From positions 1 through 33,239 of the IMG/VR virus record IMGVR_UViG_3300008106_000048: DNA of 33,239 nt. One strand, 5' to 3'. The notes under the pieces are model-generated. The model saw only the letters and a list, made by a program, of their open reading frames with translations. It did no database searches and was not told the origin of the DNA. A program made the position numbers and the translations under genes. Origin of the DNA: a virus. Of this stretch, positions 7,777 through 14,679 are shown one piece after another. The stretch's first letter is position 1; each line of letters begins with the position of its first letter.

Positions 7777-8220
7777 CGGGATTCTAAGTATTTTTGCATT
7801 TTTCGCTTTTAACATTAAAGGGACTATTGTTTTTAAAAAACTGTTTTTGTTTTCTATCACAATACATCCGGCTGAACCAGGTACGTTTGCGTCAAAATGC
7901 AACCCTAATTCAGACCTTCCATAGATAGGGACAGGACTAGGTTCTATCGGATAAAACATACCTTCGATTCCTTTTGTTGCTAATCGATACCCATCGGTTC
8001 TGATTTGAAATTTGTCATAGGGCGGAATCAATCCCTTTCCTATCCTTTGAAAATCTGTCCAATTTTGATACCCTGCCGCCCCAGATGTAGCCACTACCGC
8101 ACATAATTGTTTTTGGTCTTTATCTCTTAGTACAAATGTACCATATAGTAACTTTGCACTTCTCTGGGGCTTGAATAGATATTCCGCAAATGTGGGAATT
8201 TGTTGTTCGTTATTTGACAT
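7756..8220 (-). CDS. L,D-transpeptidase-like / peptidoglycan-acting protein
   Basis: The 154-aa protein has near its C-terminus SELGLHFDANVPGSAGCIVI. A His followed about 9 residues later by G-S-x-G-C-I is the signature of YkuD-type L,D-transpeptidases and related cell-wall enzymes (catalytic Cys and His). The N-terminal half has short strands and a YxxWTDFQRIGKGLIPP segment. There is no signal peptide, so release would need a holin, which fits the downstream membrane genes 6768-7400 and 6374-6796. The substrate is presumably cyanobacterial peptidoglycan. A lytic rather than cross-linking role is inference. The gene is divergent from the DUF4417-like gene, with a 53-bp gap that must hold both promoters. 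Confidence 0.6.
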   Translation of the reverse strand: MSNNEQQIPTFAEYLFKPQRSAKLLYGTFVLRDKDQKQLCAVVATSGAAGYQNWTDFQRIGKGLIPPYDKFQIRTDGYRLATKGIEGMFYPIEPSPVPIYGRSELGLHFDANVPGSAGCIVIENKNSFLKTIVPLMLKAKNAKILRIPLKVNFS

Positions 8221-8273
8221 TTCTTTTTTCCTTATGCTAAGATATATCTTTACTTTGAGTGAAATCTTTTTTC

Positions 8274-8978
8274 ATGGCTATCAAAGAATTGTTAAATCCC
8301 ATAGGTAATAATATTGTAACTTGGATGTTTCCCACTGACAATGAATGGGGCATCCCTGTCCTTCCTTTGAATATGGCGGGTAAATGGCCAGAAACTCCTA
8401 TTAATATTTGGGGGGCTAAGGCTCGCAACAAATCACTTACCGGTACTGTCTTTCACTATACCGACGATTATCGCTTTAATGGTCATTGGAAAAATCCTTC
8501 TAAATTAATCGATACTTCAATCACTCTTGTTGGTGAAGTTAACTACACCATTACTCTTCAAACTCCTAAAGCTATCGCTATTGAACTAATTTTTAAAAAA
8601 CGTTGGCTTTCTCGTTATTGGGCTGAAGCAGGTATTCGTATTCTTGTTGATGTAAATGTTCCTACTGAATTTCAGGATATTGCTCTTTTAGGCGTTCCTA
8701 AAGGTTGGGATGCTTACTGTACTCATGGCTATTCCGATGGTATTGCCGCTACCTATGAAGAATTTGATATGGCTTGTCGCCACGCTGGTACTTCTGACAT
8801 TTTTTTCACTGTTTATGGAGGAGGACGCAAAGTTAAAGAAGAATGTCAAAAAATGGGCTGGTGTCATGTTATAGAGGAGTCTGATAGAGCTAGGGGTCGT
8901 TTTAAGGATGATTTTAATGTCTCTACCTACCTGAAGACAGAAAATAAAGCTTCGCTTACACAATCTGTCGGTATTTGA
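8274..8978 (+). CDS. DUF4417-like phage/plasmid protein
   Basis: The 234-aa protein reads like the DUF4417 family found in phages and plasmids. An N-terminal WGIPVLPLN leads to FHYTDDYRFNGHWKNPSKLI, then a strand and KRWLSRYWAEAGIRILVDVNVP, then LLGVPKGWDAYCTHGYSD and FFTVYGGGRKVKEECQKMGWCHV. These correspond to the conserved F-x-x-D-D-Y-R-F-E, N-R-W-x-G-x-Y-W-Q, G-I-P-K-G and V-Y-G segments of that family. Its biochemical role is not established; links to replication have been suggested by context. ATG 8274 is preferred over the in-frame GTG at 8259. Codons end mostly in T, as in the polymerase. Confidence 0.7.
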   Translation: MAIKELLNPIGNNIVTWMFPTDNEWGIPVLPLNMAGKWPETPINIWGAKARNKSLTGTVFHYTDDYRFNGHWKNPSKLIDTSITLVGEVNYTITLQTPKAIAIELIFKKRWLSRYWAEAGIRILVDVNVPTEFQDIALLGVPKGWDAYCTHGYSDGIAATYEEFDMACRHAGTSDIFFTVYGGGRKVKEECQKMGWCHVIEESDRARGRFKDDFNVSTYLKTENKASLTQSVGI

Positions 8979-8987
8979 ACTTATTTA

Positions 8988-9016
8988 TTGACATTTTGTC
9001 TTGAATGTGCTATATT
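8988..9016 (+). promoter_or_regulatory. Sigma70-type promoter
   Basis: TTGACA (8988-8993), a 17-bp spacer and TATATT (9011-9016). It drives the small gene at 9054. Confidence 0.85.
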
Positions 9017-9053
9017 ATGTAAATAAGTGCAAAACGTCTAAGGAGCAAAAAAA

Positions 9054-9242
9054 ATGATTAGTTACGGAGGTGCAATAGCTATCAAAAGTGTTTGCGATAA
9101 TTTACCTAAATCAACAAAAGATTTTATCGCTGATTTAGTCAATGAAGCAAAACAAAAACCACAGTTTTCAGCATTGCTTAAACATTGTTACAACCGCACT
9201 ATTGCCAATGGCTTAAAAAGAATACTAATCTTTTTGCTGTAA
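9054..9242 (+). CDS. Small protein, 62 aa, possibly frameshifted
   Basis: A clear SD (AAGGAGC at about 9040-9046) precedes the ATG, and a near-consensus promoter lies upstream, so expression is very likely. The visible product is a small helical protein (SYGGAIAIKSVCDN, then KSTKDFIADLVNEAKQKPQFSALLKHC) that ends in a hydrophobic tail. If the frame slips by -1 at the A5 run 9215-9219, it continues through a better membrane helix (LFAVTIAIASIIFV) to 9349 and adds about 46 residues. Either the short form is real or there is a frameshift or sequencing indel. I recognise no family. Confidence 0.65.
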   Translation: MISYGGAIAIKSVCDNLPKSTKDFIADLVNEAKQKPQFSALLKHCYNRTIANGLKRILIFLL

Positions 9243-9280
9243 CTATTGCAATAGCTTCAATTATATTTGTAGAAGGAGAG

Positions 9281-9349
9281 ATGTCTTGCTTATATTTTCT
9301 CAGTCTAGAATATCTTAATCTAGAAAATCTTAAGTATGCAATAAAATAG
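9281..9349 (+). CDS. Tiny ORF, 22 aa, or C-terminus of the upstream gene
   Basis: An ATG at 9281 sits behind AGAAGGAGAG, a good ribosome binding site, and encodes 22 residues rich in Leu, Tyr and Asn. Alternatively it is the tail of the gene at 9054 after a -1 shift, because its frame is open back across 9220. The DNA contains the partial repeat TCTAGAATATCTTAA / TCTAGAAAATCTTAA. The call is weak. Confidence 0.3.
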   Translation: MSCLYFLSLEYLNLENLKYAIK

Positions 9350-9359
9350 GACAAAACAC

Positions 9360-9656
9360 ATGATTATTTTAGAAACTATATCCGTCTCTAACCAGTGCCA
9401 TTCTACCTATTACCAAGCTCAACACTCCGCTATTCGTCACTCTCTTTATGGGCAAATACTCGACTTTGTTTTAGAAAAATTGCCTCCCAATACTCCTTTT
9501 CAACTAGATTTTTCTGAGCATCTTAGAACGTTTCCAGCCAATAATGGCTCTTTTGTTGAAACTACCGTTACTGCCAACTTATTAGTTAGTCCCGAAACCA
9601 AAAACAGTCTTTTGCCGTCGATAGATGGTCAATACGAAGTTTTGGGTGATAATTAA
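9360..9656 (+). CDS. Hypothetical protein, 98 aa
   Basis: I do not recognise this protein. It is soluble, with no Cys cluster and no membrane segment. It has a helix-prone middle part (SIRHSLYGQILDFVLEKL is approximately residues 25-42) and a strand-prone C-terminal half (FVETTVTANLLVS). T-ending codons match the native gene set. There is no obvious promoter of its own, so it is probably read from the 8988 promoter together with 9054. It is followed by a long weak hairpin with a T8 run. Confidence 0.6.
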   Translation: MIILETISVSNQCHSTYYQAQHSAIRHSLYGQILDFVLEKLPPNTPFQLDFSEHLRTFPANNGSFVETTVTANLLVSPETKNSLLPSIDGQYEVLGDN

Positions 9657-9668
9657 TCCTCGTTCAAG

Positions 9669-9720
9669 CAAAAAAAATTGGTCACGCTCGCTTTTCTAGT
9701 GTAGTGTTTCCAATTTTTTT
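9669..9720 (+). terminator. Weak terminator-like hairpin
   Basis: An AAAAAAATTGG arm and a CCAATTTTTTT arm can pair across a loop of about 30 bases, ending in a T-run next to the ATG at 9722. The loop is long, so efficiency is doubtful. Confidence 0.4.
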
Positions 9721-9721
9721 T

Positions 9722-9859
9722 ATGGTAAAAACTTCTGGTGGGGATGGTCGTCAAGAAAGTCGTAAACGGTCTAATGATTCCCCTAAACAACCCCGCAAAA
9801 CTACTTCTAATCCCGTTGAATCCGTTTTCGCCCTTCGTAAAAAAGCTCGCAATTCTTAA
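9722..9859 (+). CDS. Small basic protein, 45 aa
   Basis: The ORF starts directly after a T-run at 9714-9721 and encodes a strongly basic, Ser/Pro/Arg/Lys-rich, probably disordered peptide (SRKRSNDSPKQPRKTTSNP, with a C-terminal ALRKKARNS). Codons end in T or C as in neighbouring native genes, which supports it as real. There is no SD sequence. Basic disordered peptides of this size in phages can bind nucleic acid, but nothing here proves that. Confidence 0.45.
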   Translation: MVKTSGGDGRQESRKRSNDSPKQPRKTTSNPVESVFALRKKARNS

Positions 9860-9881
9860 AAATTTTTTTTCTCAAACCCCC

Positions 9882-9910
9882 TTGACATCATAACTACCAT
9901 CTGTTATACT
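9882..9910 (+). promoter_or_regulatory. Strong sigma70-type promoter
   Basis: TTGACA (9882-9887), a 17-bp spacer and TATACT (9905-9910). A perfect palindrome GGGTTTAACCC (9911-9921) overlaps the expected start point and could be an operator. Confidence 0.85.
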
Positions 9911-9916
9911 GGGTTT

Positions 9917-10092
9917 AACCCAACAAAATTAGTTAGGCGAAAACCAAGCTTAATTATAACGGGTCAAAACCCCTTTTAACTAGGGTAAAGCGGGCAGTTA
10001 GCTCGTGTTAGCTTGTGGAGTGGTGTTAGGACGTCCTTACCACAGTGAAGCAAGAAATGAATGTTAACATTTTTTATAACGGAGAAATAACA
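9917..10092 (+). ncRNA. Structured 5' leader, possible cis-regulatory RNA
   Basis: About 175 nt separate the promoter at 9882 from ATG 10093. The leader has the duplicated segment GTTAGCTCGT / GTTAGCTTGT (about 9998-10015). It also has a strong hairpin at 10020-10043, GTGGT paired with ACCAC around the self-complementary AGGACGTCCT. It matches no riboswitch class that I can name. It could control the downstream gene or be a free small RNA. Confidence 0.45.
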
Positions 10093-10341
10093 ATGGACGC
10101 TAAACAAGTTCTTAAAGAGTTAGTACAATCGGTCAACGAAACTGATTTATACAATTTTTTATTCTGTTTCTCAATTATAGGAATTAAGATTGAAAATGAA
10201 GTTGATGATGAAGTCGATTATGGAGCAATTAGACACGATCAAATTAATGCTTGGATTGATAAAGCCAAAGAAGCGACTTACGAAAAATCAGAAGAAAATG
10301 ACCGTCCTAATATTGAAGGAATGCTAGTATTATCAGGGTAG
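10093..10341 (+). CDS. Acidic protein, 82 aa
   Basis: The ATG at 10093 is preceded by GGAG at 10081-10084 (8-base spacing). The frame is open further up to a GTG at 10045, but that start has no ribosome binding site and falls beside the leader hairpin. The product is very acidic (NEVDDEVDYG, KSEENDRPNIEG), with an amphipathic N-terminal half (AKQVLKELVQSVNETDLYNF). The purine-rich coding strand differs from its flanking genes. The strong promoter and long leader suggest a highly expressed early or regulated factor. I recognise no family. Confidence 0.7.
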   Translation: MDAKQVLKELVQSVNETDLYNFLFCFSIIGIKIENEVDDEVDYGAIRHDQINAWIDKAKEATYEKSEENDRPNIEGMLVLSG

Positions 10342-10418
10342 TACAACAATAAATACTATTTACGAAACTCTGTTCAAATTTACTTCAAGCCTGTTTTAGA
10401 ACCTGAAAATTTCTGCTT

Positions 10419-10781
10419 ATGCCTGTTTTAAACCCTGAAAATTATCCTGAAGACGAGCCAACCATCTTTGCTCACACCCGCTCTTTTCACAATGAAGAAG
10501 AGAATCGTTTAGATATTGCTCAAAATCTTTCCCTGCCTAACCAATTCGAGTTAGCACGAATGATGCTTGAAGTCGATAAAGCTTTTAGCTGTGATTTTTT
10601 GCCCCGTAATGCCACTCATATTCGGTTTTCTATCCCAGATTTAAATGCTCGCAGTGAACGCATCAAAGAGTTAATTACTTTGCTGTTTCAAAAAACTGTC
10701 TCTCAGCATATTCTTTTGTTGACGATGCAAAAACAGTCTCTTGGTTTAGAGACTCCCCCTTTCAATAAACCACCTCAATAA
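10419..10781 (+). CDS. Hypothetical protein, 120 aa
   Basis: The protein is unrecognised, soluble and slightly acidic. It has a helix-rich C-terminal half (NARSERIKELITLLFQKTVS) and ends in a Pro-rich tail. The start region lies on an imperfect direct repeat: CCTGTTTTAGAACCTGAAAA (about 10390) and CCTGTTTTAAACCCTGAAAA (about 10421). The codons before the ATG therefore duplicate the first codons after it, and the annotated start may be secondary. The gene ends 50 bp before the RNR large subunit and uses the same T-ending codons, so both are probably on one transcript. Confidence 0.65.
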   Translation: MPVLNPENYPEDEPTIFAHTRSFHNEEENRLDIAQNLSLPNQFELARMMLEVDKAFSCDFLPRNATHIRFSIPDLNARSERIKELITLLFQKTVSQHILLLTMQKQSLGLETPPFNKPPQ

Positions 10782-10831
10782 TTTTTGAGTCTTCTTTTTG
10801 TCAACCTTTTTACTTTTTTGGAGATTTTTCA

Positions 10832-12364
10832 ATGATTGAATCCGAACGTCAAGCTTTAAAAAATGACCTTTTTAACGAAATCCCACATGGATTAGCTCTT
10901 ACTGGTCGTGTTCGGGATTGGGGCGAAGGTCGTCTTCCTGTTAGTTGTACTGTCTTCCATGTCGAAGACTCTATGGAAGGTGATAATGGCATTGAAGCTA
11001 GTTGGATTTTTACTTCTCATGCTCTTCGTAATGCCGCAGGCTGTGCTATTGACCTTAACTCTTTACGCCCCTCTGGTTCTACTAACGATAAAGGTCTTGT
11101 CGCTTCTGGTGCTGTTAGTTTTATGTCTCTTTACTCTCGACTTAATGAAACTCTTCGTCGAGGAGGGGTTTTTAAAAATGGGGCTGTTACTGTTTATCTA
11201 GACTACGATAACCCTGACGCTTTGGCTTTTTTAAATGCTGACGAATTTGAAAATGCTTGGATTAAATTAGCCATGTACGTTGATGATGGTCTAAAAACTC
11301 ATCCTATCAAAGCAAAATTAGCTGAAGCTGTTGACAATGGTACTGTTTGGTTAGCTAAAAAGCAATACGATAAACATGGTGAACGTCTTTATAGTAATGT
11401 TTGTTTAGAAATTTTACTAAAAAGTCGGGCTACCTGTCTTATCTCTAATATCAATTTGGGTTTACTTTCTCCTCATGAGATTCCCACTGCTTTCCGTCAA
11501 GGGGCTGAATGGTTAGCTCGTTTACATCCTCTTACTGGTGTTGGTGAAACTGGTCAATATCTTTCCCCTGCCGAAGACAAACAAATTGGACTTGGTGTTA
11601 TTGGTTTAGCTTCTTTTTTAGCTATCCATGATGTTTCCTATTCCGATTTCGTTTCTGCTTTAGAGTCCATTGAAGAGATGACTTCTGGTTTCCGTCCTGA
11701 TATTCTCCGTTGTACTCTTCCGTTTGTTTCTTCTTTCCATCTTCCCCAACAAATTGCTTTCTATCTTGCTTTAGGCTACCATGAAGCGGCTGATATTGGT
11801 CAGCTTTACAACTTTGACCGTGTTTTCTGCGTTGCTCCTACCGCAACCTCTTTTACTAAGCATTTTGATTCTCAAGGCTTCTCTATTACTCCTGAAATTA
11901 GCCCTCCTTTAAGTCGTTCTATTGAACGTACCTCTGAAACTTTTGGTTCTCAAATTTTTCATTTTCACCCCAACGTTCAAATTGCTTCCCATGTCGGTTG
12001 GGATACTCAATGGCGACTTCTTAATATTTGGCAACGTTTAATGGACTCTACTGGTCTTAGCCATTCTATTTCCGCTAATATTTGGGATACTTGTCCTGTT
12101 GATGAATCTTTTATTGATACTTTCCTTGCTTCTGACCTCAAAACTACTTACTACCGTCTGGCAACTCTCCAATCTTCTAACGATAAGTCTCGTGTCATTT
12201 CCGATGAGGCTCTTGATGCTCTTTCCTATCTGCCTAATTCTCAATCTGTATCAGACGTTGACTTTGATGCTTTATTTGATTCTGACGACTACCCTTTTTC
12301 TTCTTCTGATGTTGTTGTCTGTAATCTCGATTCCCAATATTGTGAAGCTTGTGCCGGTGATTAA
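10832..12364 (+). CDS. nrdA: Ribonucleotide reductase large (alpha) subunit, compact form
   Basis: The enzyme reduces ribonucleotides to deoxyribonucleotides for DNA synthesis. The 510-aa product has the alpha-subunit landmarks in order: SCTVF with the first redox Cys (about residue 39), YLDYDNPDALAFL (about 122-134), NVCLEI with the N-x-C-x-E catalytic triad (N189, C191, E193), TCLISNINL with the partner Cys (about 202), the phosphate-binding PTATSF, and a C-terminal C-x-x-C (CEACAGD) that regenerates the active site. It lacks the ATP-cone and much of the N-terminal region of the 750-aa cellular enzymes, as in compact phage forms. GGAG precedes ATG 10832. A terminator follows directly. Its probable partner, the small subunit, lies 9 kb away at 21457. 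Confidence 0.85.
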   Translation: MIESERQALKNDLFNEIPHGLALTGRVRDWGEGRLPVSCTVFHVEDSMEGDNGIEASWIFTSHALRNAAGCAIDLNSLRPSGSTNDKGLVASGAVSFMSLYSRLNETLRRGGVFKNGAVTVYLDYDNPDALAFLNADEFENAWIKLAMYVDDGLKTHPIKAKLAEAVDNGTVWLAKKQYDKHGERLYSNVCLEILLKSRATCLISNINLGLLSPHEIPTAFRQGAEWLARLHPLTGVGETGQYLSPAEDKQIGLGVIGLASFLAIHDVSYSDFVSALESIEEMTSGFRPDILRCTLPFVSSFHLPQQIAFYLALGYHEAADIGQLYNFDRVFCVAPTATSFTKHFDSQGFSITPEISPPLSRSIERTSETFGSQIFHFHPNVQIASHVGWDTQWRLLNIWQRLMDSTGLSHSISANIWDTCPVDESFIDTFLASDLKTTYYRLATLQSSNDKSRVISDEALDALSYLPNSQSVSDVDFDALFDSDDYPFSSSDVVVCNLDSQYCEACAGD

Positions 12365-12380
12365 TTAAACTTTTTCTAAC

Positions 12381-12411
12381 AAGTCAACTCTAAAATAGTT
12401 GACTTTTTTTC
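12381..12411 (+). terminator. Rho-independent terminator, copy 1 of a repeated cassette
   Basis: AAGTCAACT and AGTTGACTT form the stem around CTAAAAT, with a T-run. The same sequence is repeated at 12679. TTGACT in the 3' arm doubles as a -35 box for the next gene. Confidence 0.85.
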
Positions 12412-12428
12412 AAGTTTTCGCTTATAAT
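12399..12428 (+). promoter_or_regulatory. Promoter overlapping the terminator
   Basis: TTGACT (12399-12404, inside the terminator arm), an 18-bp spacer and a perfect TATAAT (12423-12428), ahead of the small ORF at 12480. Confidence 0.65.
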
Positions 12429-12479
12429 ACCTAAAATGTGCGATTATTTTTTTTTTTTATTCCCTAGAGGACTTTACCC

Positions 12480-12605
12480 ATGACAGACGATGAATTAATT
12501 GCTCAAAAATTTCTAGTAGCCAAAAACTACCACCAGTTTTTTTTCGTGGGATTGTTTGTGCTTACACTTTGGCTTCACCACTCAATCTTTTCTGTCTCTT
12601 TTTAA
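12480..12605 (+). CDS. Small ORF, 41 aa; frame may shift at a T8 run
   Basis: AGAGG at about 12465-12469 precedes the ATG, and a TATAAT promoter lies 52 bp upstream. The visible product is MTDDELIAQKF followed by a hydrophobic tail (FFFVGLFVLTLWL). A one-base slip in the T8 run (12537-12544) would instead lead through a soluble frame ending YQQAKIQEIRNYLESHFPEN at 12672. That reading looks more protein-like and makes about 63 residues. Either the short membrane peptide is real or the gene is frameshifted or mis-sequenced here. It is flanked by two identical terminators. Confidence 0.5.
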   Translation: MTDDELIAQKFLVAKNYHQFFFVGLFVLTLWLHHSIFSVSF

Positions 12606-12678
12606 CAGCTATCAACAGGCAAAAATTCAGGAAATTAGGAACTATTTGGAGTCTCATTTCCCTGAAAATTAATTTTGA

Positions 12679-12711
12679 AAGTCAACTCTAAAATAGTTGA
12701 CTTTTTTTTTT
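12679..12711 (+). terminator. Rho-independent terminator, copy 2 of the cassette
   Basis: The stem AAGTCAACT / AGTTGACTT and loop are identical to those at 12381, followed by T10. The 3' arm again supplies a TTGACT. Confidence 0.85.
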
Positions 12712-12727
12712 GGACTTAAGCTATACT
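12697..12727 (+). promoter_or_regulatory. Promoter overlapping terminator copy 2
   Basis: TTGACT (12697-12702), a 19-bp spacer and TATACT (12722-12727), ahead of the kinase-like gene at 12761. The spacer is slightly long. Confidence 0.5.
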
Positions 12728-12760
12728 ATATTGTATAGTTTAATCCTACCACTTTTTCCT

Positions 12761-13594
12761 ATGTCTAGTATTGCTTCCCCCAATTTATCAATTCTACCTA
12801 AATTGGTTCTTATCTTTGGTGATTCTGGTTCTGGTAAATCCGTTGCTCAAAACGCTTTTCAGGAACATTCTTTTGTTCCTCTCCATCCTATTCAAGACCT
12901 AAAAACCTTCTTAGAGTCTATGTGCGATTTACCGTCCGGTTCTTTGCATACCCCTGAAGGTAAGGCTTCTGTTCCAAATTTTTACCGTTTTCTTAATAAC
13001 AAAATGGGTATTCTTTTTGACAGATGTTTTGAATTTCTACACCGTCATTACTCTAATACCTCTTTGGCTTCCTATCATTATTGTTCCAAGTTTTATTCTG
13101 ACACTTATGGTGCTTATAATGTTTCTCTTTATGACATGACTCACCGTTTTATCACCCATATTCTTTTGCCCGATAGTGTTGACCATCTTTCTTTAAAAGA
13201 TTTGGAAATCTGCTCTTGGTCTGTTATGCGTGATAAAATTGACCCAGAGTTTTCTGCCCCTTTTCTTCGTCATTCTTTAGATTTTTTGCTTCTCCAACGT
13301 CGTCATGATGTTGTTATTGGTGCTATCCGTAATCCTCATGAATTATCCATTCTCCAATCTTATATCCTTTCTCAATCCTGTATTCCTTATTGTATTTCTA
13401 TTCAACGTCCCGGTATTACTTCTCTTAATACTGACGTTGACCAACCTAAACTTTTAAGCTGGTGTTTAACCAATCTCCCTTCTGAACAATGCTTTAATCT
13501 TTCTAATTCCCGTTCCCTTGAACATTGGAGTTCCTTTAATCGTCAGTTAGCTTTTGACATCAAATATCGACTTGGTTCTACCTGTTCTCTTTGA
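12761..13594 (+). CDS. P-loop kinase, possibly deoxynucleoside monophosphate kinase
   Basis: The 277-aa protein (ATG 12761 chosen because the promoter TATACT at 12722 excludes upstream starts) has a Walker A motif LIFGDSGSGKSVAQNAF near residues 18-34. It also has VVIGAIRNPHELSIL near residue 187 and a CISIQRPGI segment after it. This order resembles phage dNMP kinases, where a conserved V-x-D-V-R-x-x-N-E segment and an I-x-R-x segment follow the P-loop. That role fits beside the RNR large subunit: phosphorylation of dNMPs to feed the polymerase. The central part is not conserved enough for me to be sure, and a general adenylate-kinase-like NTPase is possible. A terminator follows the stop. 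Confidence 0.55.
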   Translation: MSSIASPNLSILPKLVLIFGDSGSGKSVAQNAFQEHSFVPLHPIQDLKTFLESMCDLPSGSLHTPEGKASVPNFYRFLNNKMGILFDRCFEFLHRHYSNTSLASYHYCSKFYSDTYGAYNVSLYDMTHRFITHILLPDSVDHLSLKDLEICSWSVMRDKIDPEFSAPFLRHSLDFLLLQRRHDVVIGAIRNPHELSILQSYILSQSCIPYCISIQRPGITSLNTDVDQPKLLSWCLTNLPSEQCFNLSNSRSLEHWSSFNRQLAFDIKYRLGSTCSL

Positions 13595-13624
13595 TTTCCA
13601 CTTTAGCCGTTTAACCCTTCTTTT

Positions 13625-13649
13625 AGTCCCAAAAGAGGGGCTTTTTTTG
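13625..13649 (+). terminator. Rho-independent terminator after the kinase
   Basis: AGTCCC and GGGGCT pair around AAAAGA, followed by seven Ts. Confidence 0.75.
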
Positions 13650-13670
13650 TTGTTTTTCGCTGTACTCAAA

Positions 13671-13860
13671 AAACTGTACTACCCCTCTAAAAATCAATAA
13701 AACTCAATCTTATTAAGGGTTTTAACATTTTTGACTTTAAAAAACACCATTTAAAAATCAATAAAATTCAGTCATAGCATAGCTTAGACCTGTTTGTACT
13801 ATGTAGTAGGGGGGATAACTTTATTTTTTTTATCTACTACACTTTTAATCATCGCAGTTT
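13671..13860 (+). repeat. IR1 left arm (190 bp)
   Basis: This segment is repeated in inverted orientation at 14364-14553 with few differences. Landmarks are two AATCAATAAAA elements, AAGGGTTTTA-type and AACACCATTT segments, then TAGCTTAGACCTGTTTGTAC, TATGTAGTAGGGGGG and ATAACTTTATTTTTTTTAT. The same core, more diverged, occurs in the IR2 arms at 29083 and 30062. There is no gene here. Confidence 0.9.
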
Positions 13861-13930
13861 AAAAACTCTCATACTTTTTTGCCTCTCTCCCTTACCCCAC
13901 CCCCCAAAAAAAATATTTTTCCACTACCCC

Positions 13931-13960
13931 TTGACATTTTGTTTATACCCATGCTATGCT
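13931..13960 (+). promoter_or_regulatory. Promoter inside IR1
   Basis: TTGACA (13931-13936), an 18-bp spacer and TATGCT (13955-13960), overlapping a CTATG...CATAG palindrome (about 13954-13970). No ORF follows, so it may make an untranslated RNA. Confidence 0.6.
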
Positions 13961-13999
13961 ATATACATAGCGAAAAAAAAAAAAATAGAATGGGGGATA

Positions 14000-14031
14000 G
14001 GATACTAGATTACTTTAATTCTAGGGTATTC
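14000..14031 (+). ncRNA. Stem-loop downstream of the IR1 promoter
   Basis: GGATACTAGA and TCTAGGGTATTC pair around an AT-rich loop about 40 bp after the -10 box. A stem-loop beginning with the related GGATACGAGA occurs in the same place in IR2. Confidence 0.45.
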
Positions 14032-14363
14032 AAAAATCAACCTACCAAAAATTAAATACATATTTTAAATATTTAGCCCACATTTGCTCATTTACCCATT
14101 TTTAACCCCTTAGACCATTACAAATTCGTTTAATAGTAAAAGTATCACGACCCGCTCTGAAGTGTGGTAAAAGGCTGTTTATTATTGTCTGTAGTGTATG
14201 TCCACCTTAAAGTGGAACAATGCTAAAAGAAAAAAGCCACTATACGGAAAAGTCTAAAACCCGCCCTGTTAAAGCAAAAAAAAAAAAAAACAGACTCACC
14301 TTATTAGGACTTCCGAATGCTTTAATTTGCTCATTCTATATAGTTTATGTTTTTTTTGTACCT

Positions 14364-14553
14364 AAACTGCGATGATTAAAGGCGTAGTAGATAAAAAAAA
14401 AATAAAGTTATCCCCCCTACTACATAGTACAAACAGGTCTAAGCTATACTATGACTGGGCTTTATTGATTTTAAAATGGTGTTTTTTAAAGTAAAAACGC
14501 TAAAACCCTTGATATGATTGAGTTTTATTGATTTTGGTTAAGTAGTACAGTTT
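14364..14553 (-). repeat. IR1 right arm (190 bp)
   Basis: Reverse complement of 13671-13860 with scattered substitutions and one-base indels in homopolymers. The inner ends (AAACTGCGATGATTAAA) and the outer ends (GTAGTACAGTTT) are both sharply defined. Confidence 0.9.
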
Positions 14554-14679
14554 TACGCCTAAATTGATTTTTCATTTTCAAAAAAAAAATTTAGGACAAA
14601 AAGGAGGCACTTTCTTTTTTAGCCTAAAAGAGGGGTAGGGGTATCACCTGCATAAATTTTACTTTTTGTCAAGTCCTAT

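Larger units (their letters stand above)
13861..14363. other. IR1 central segment, no protein gene
   Basis: 503 bp of AT-rich sequence with long A- and T-runs and no credible ORF. It contains a promoter (13931-13960) and a stem-loop (14000-14031). An origin, a recombination site or a noncoding RNA locus are possible readings. Confidence 0.7.

Noticed and set aside
9917-10092. A tRNA or known riboswitch in the leader of 10093
   Set aside because: No cloverleaf, no CCA-like end and no recognised aptamer motif could be drawn; kept only as an unassigned structured leader.
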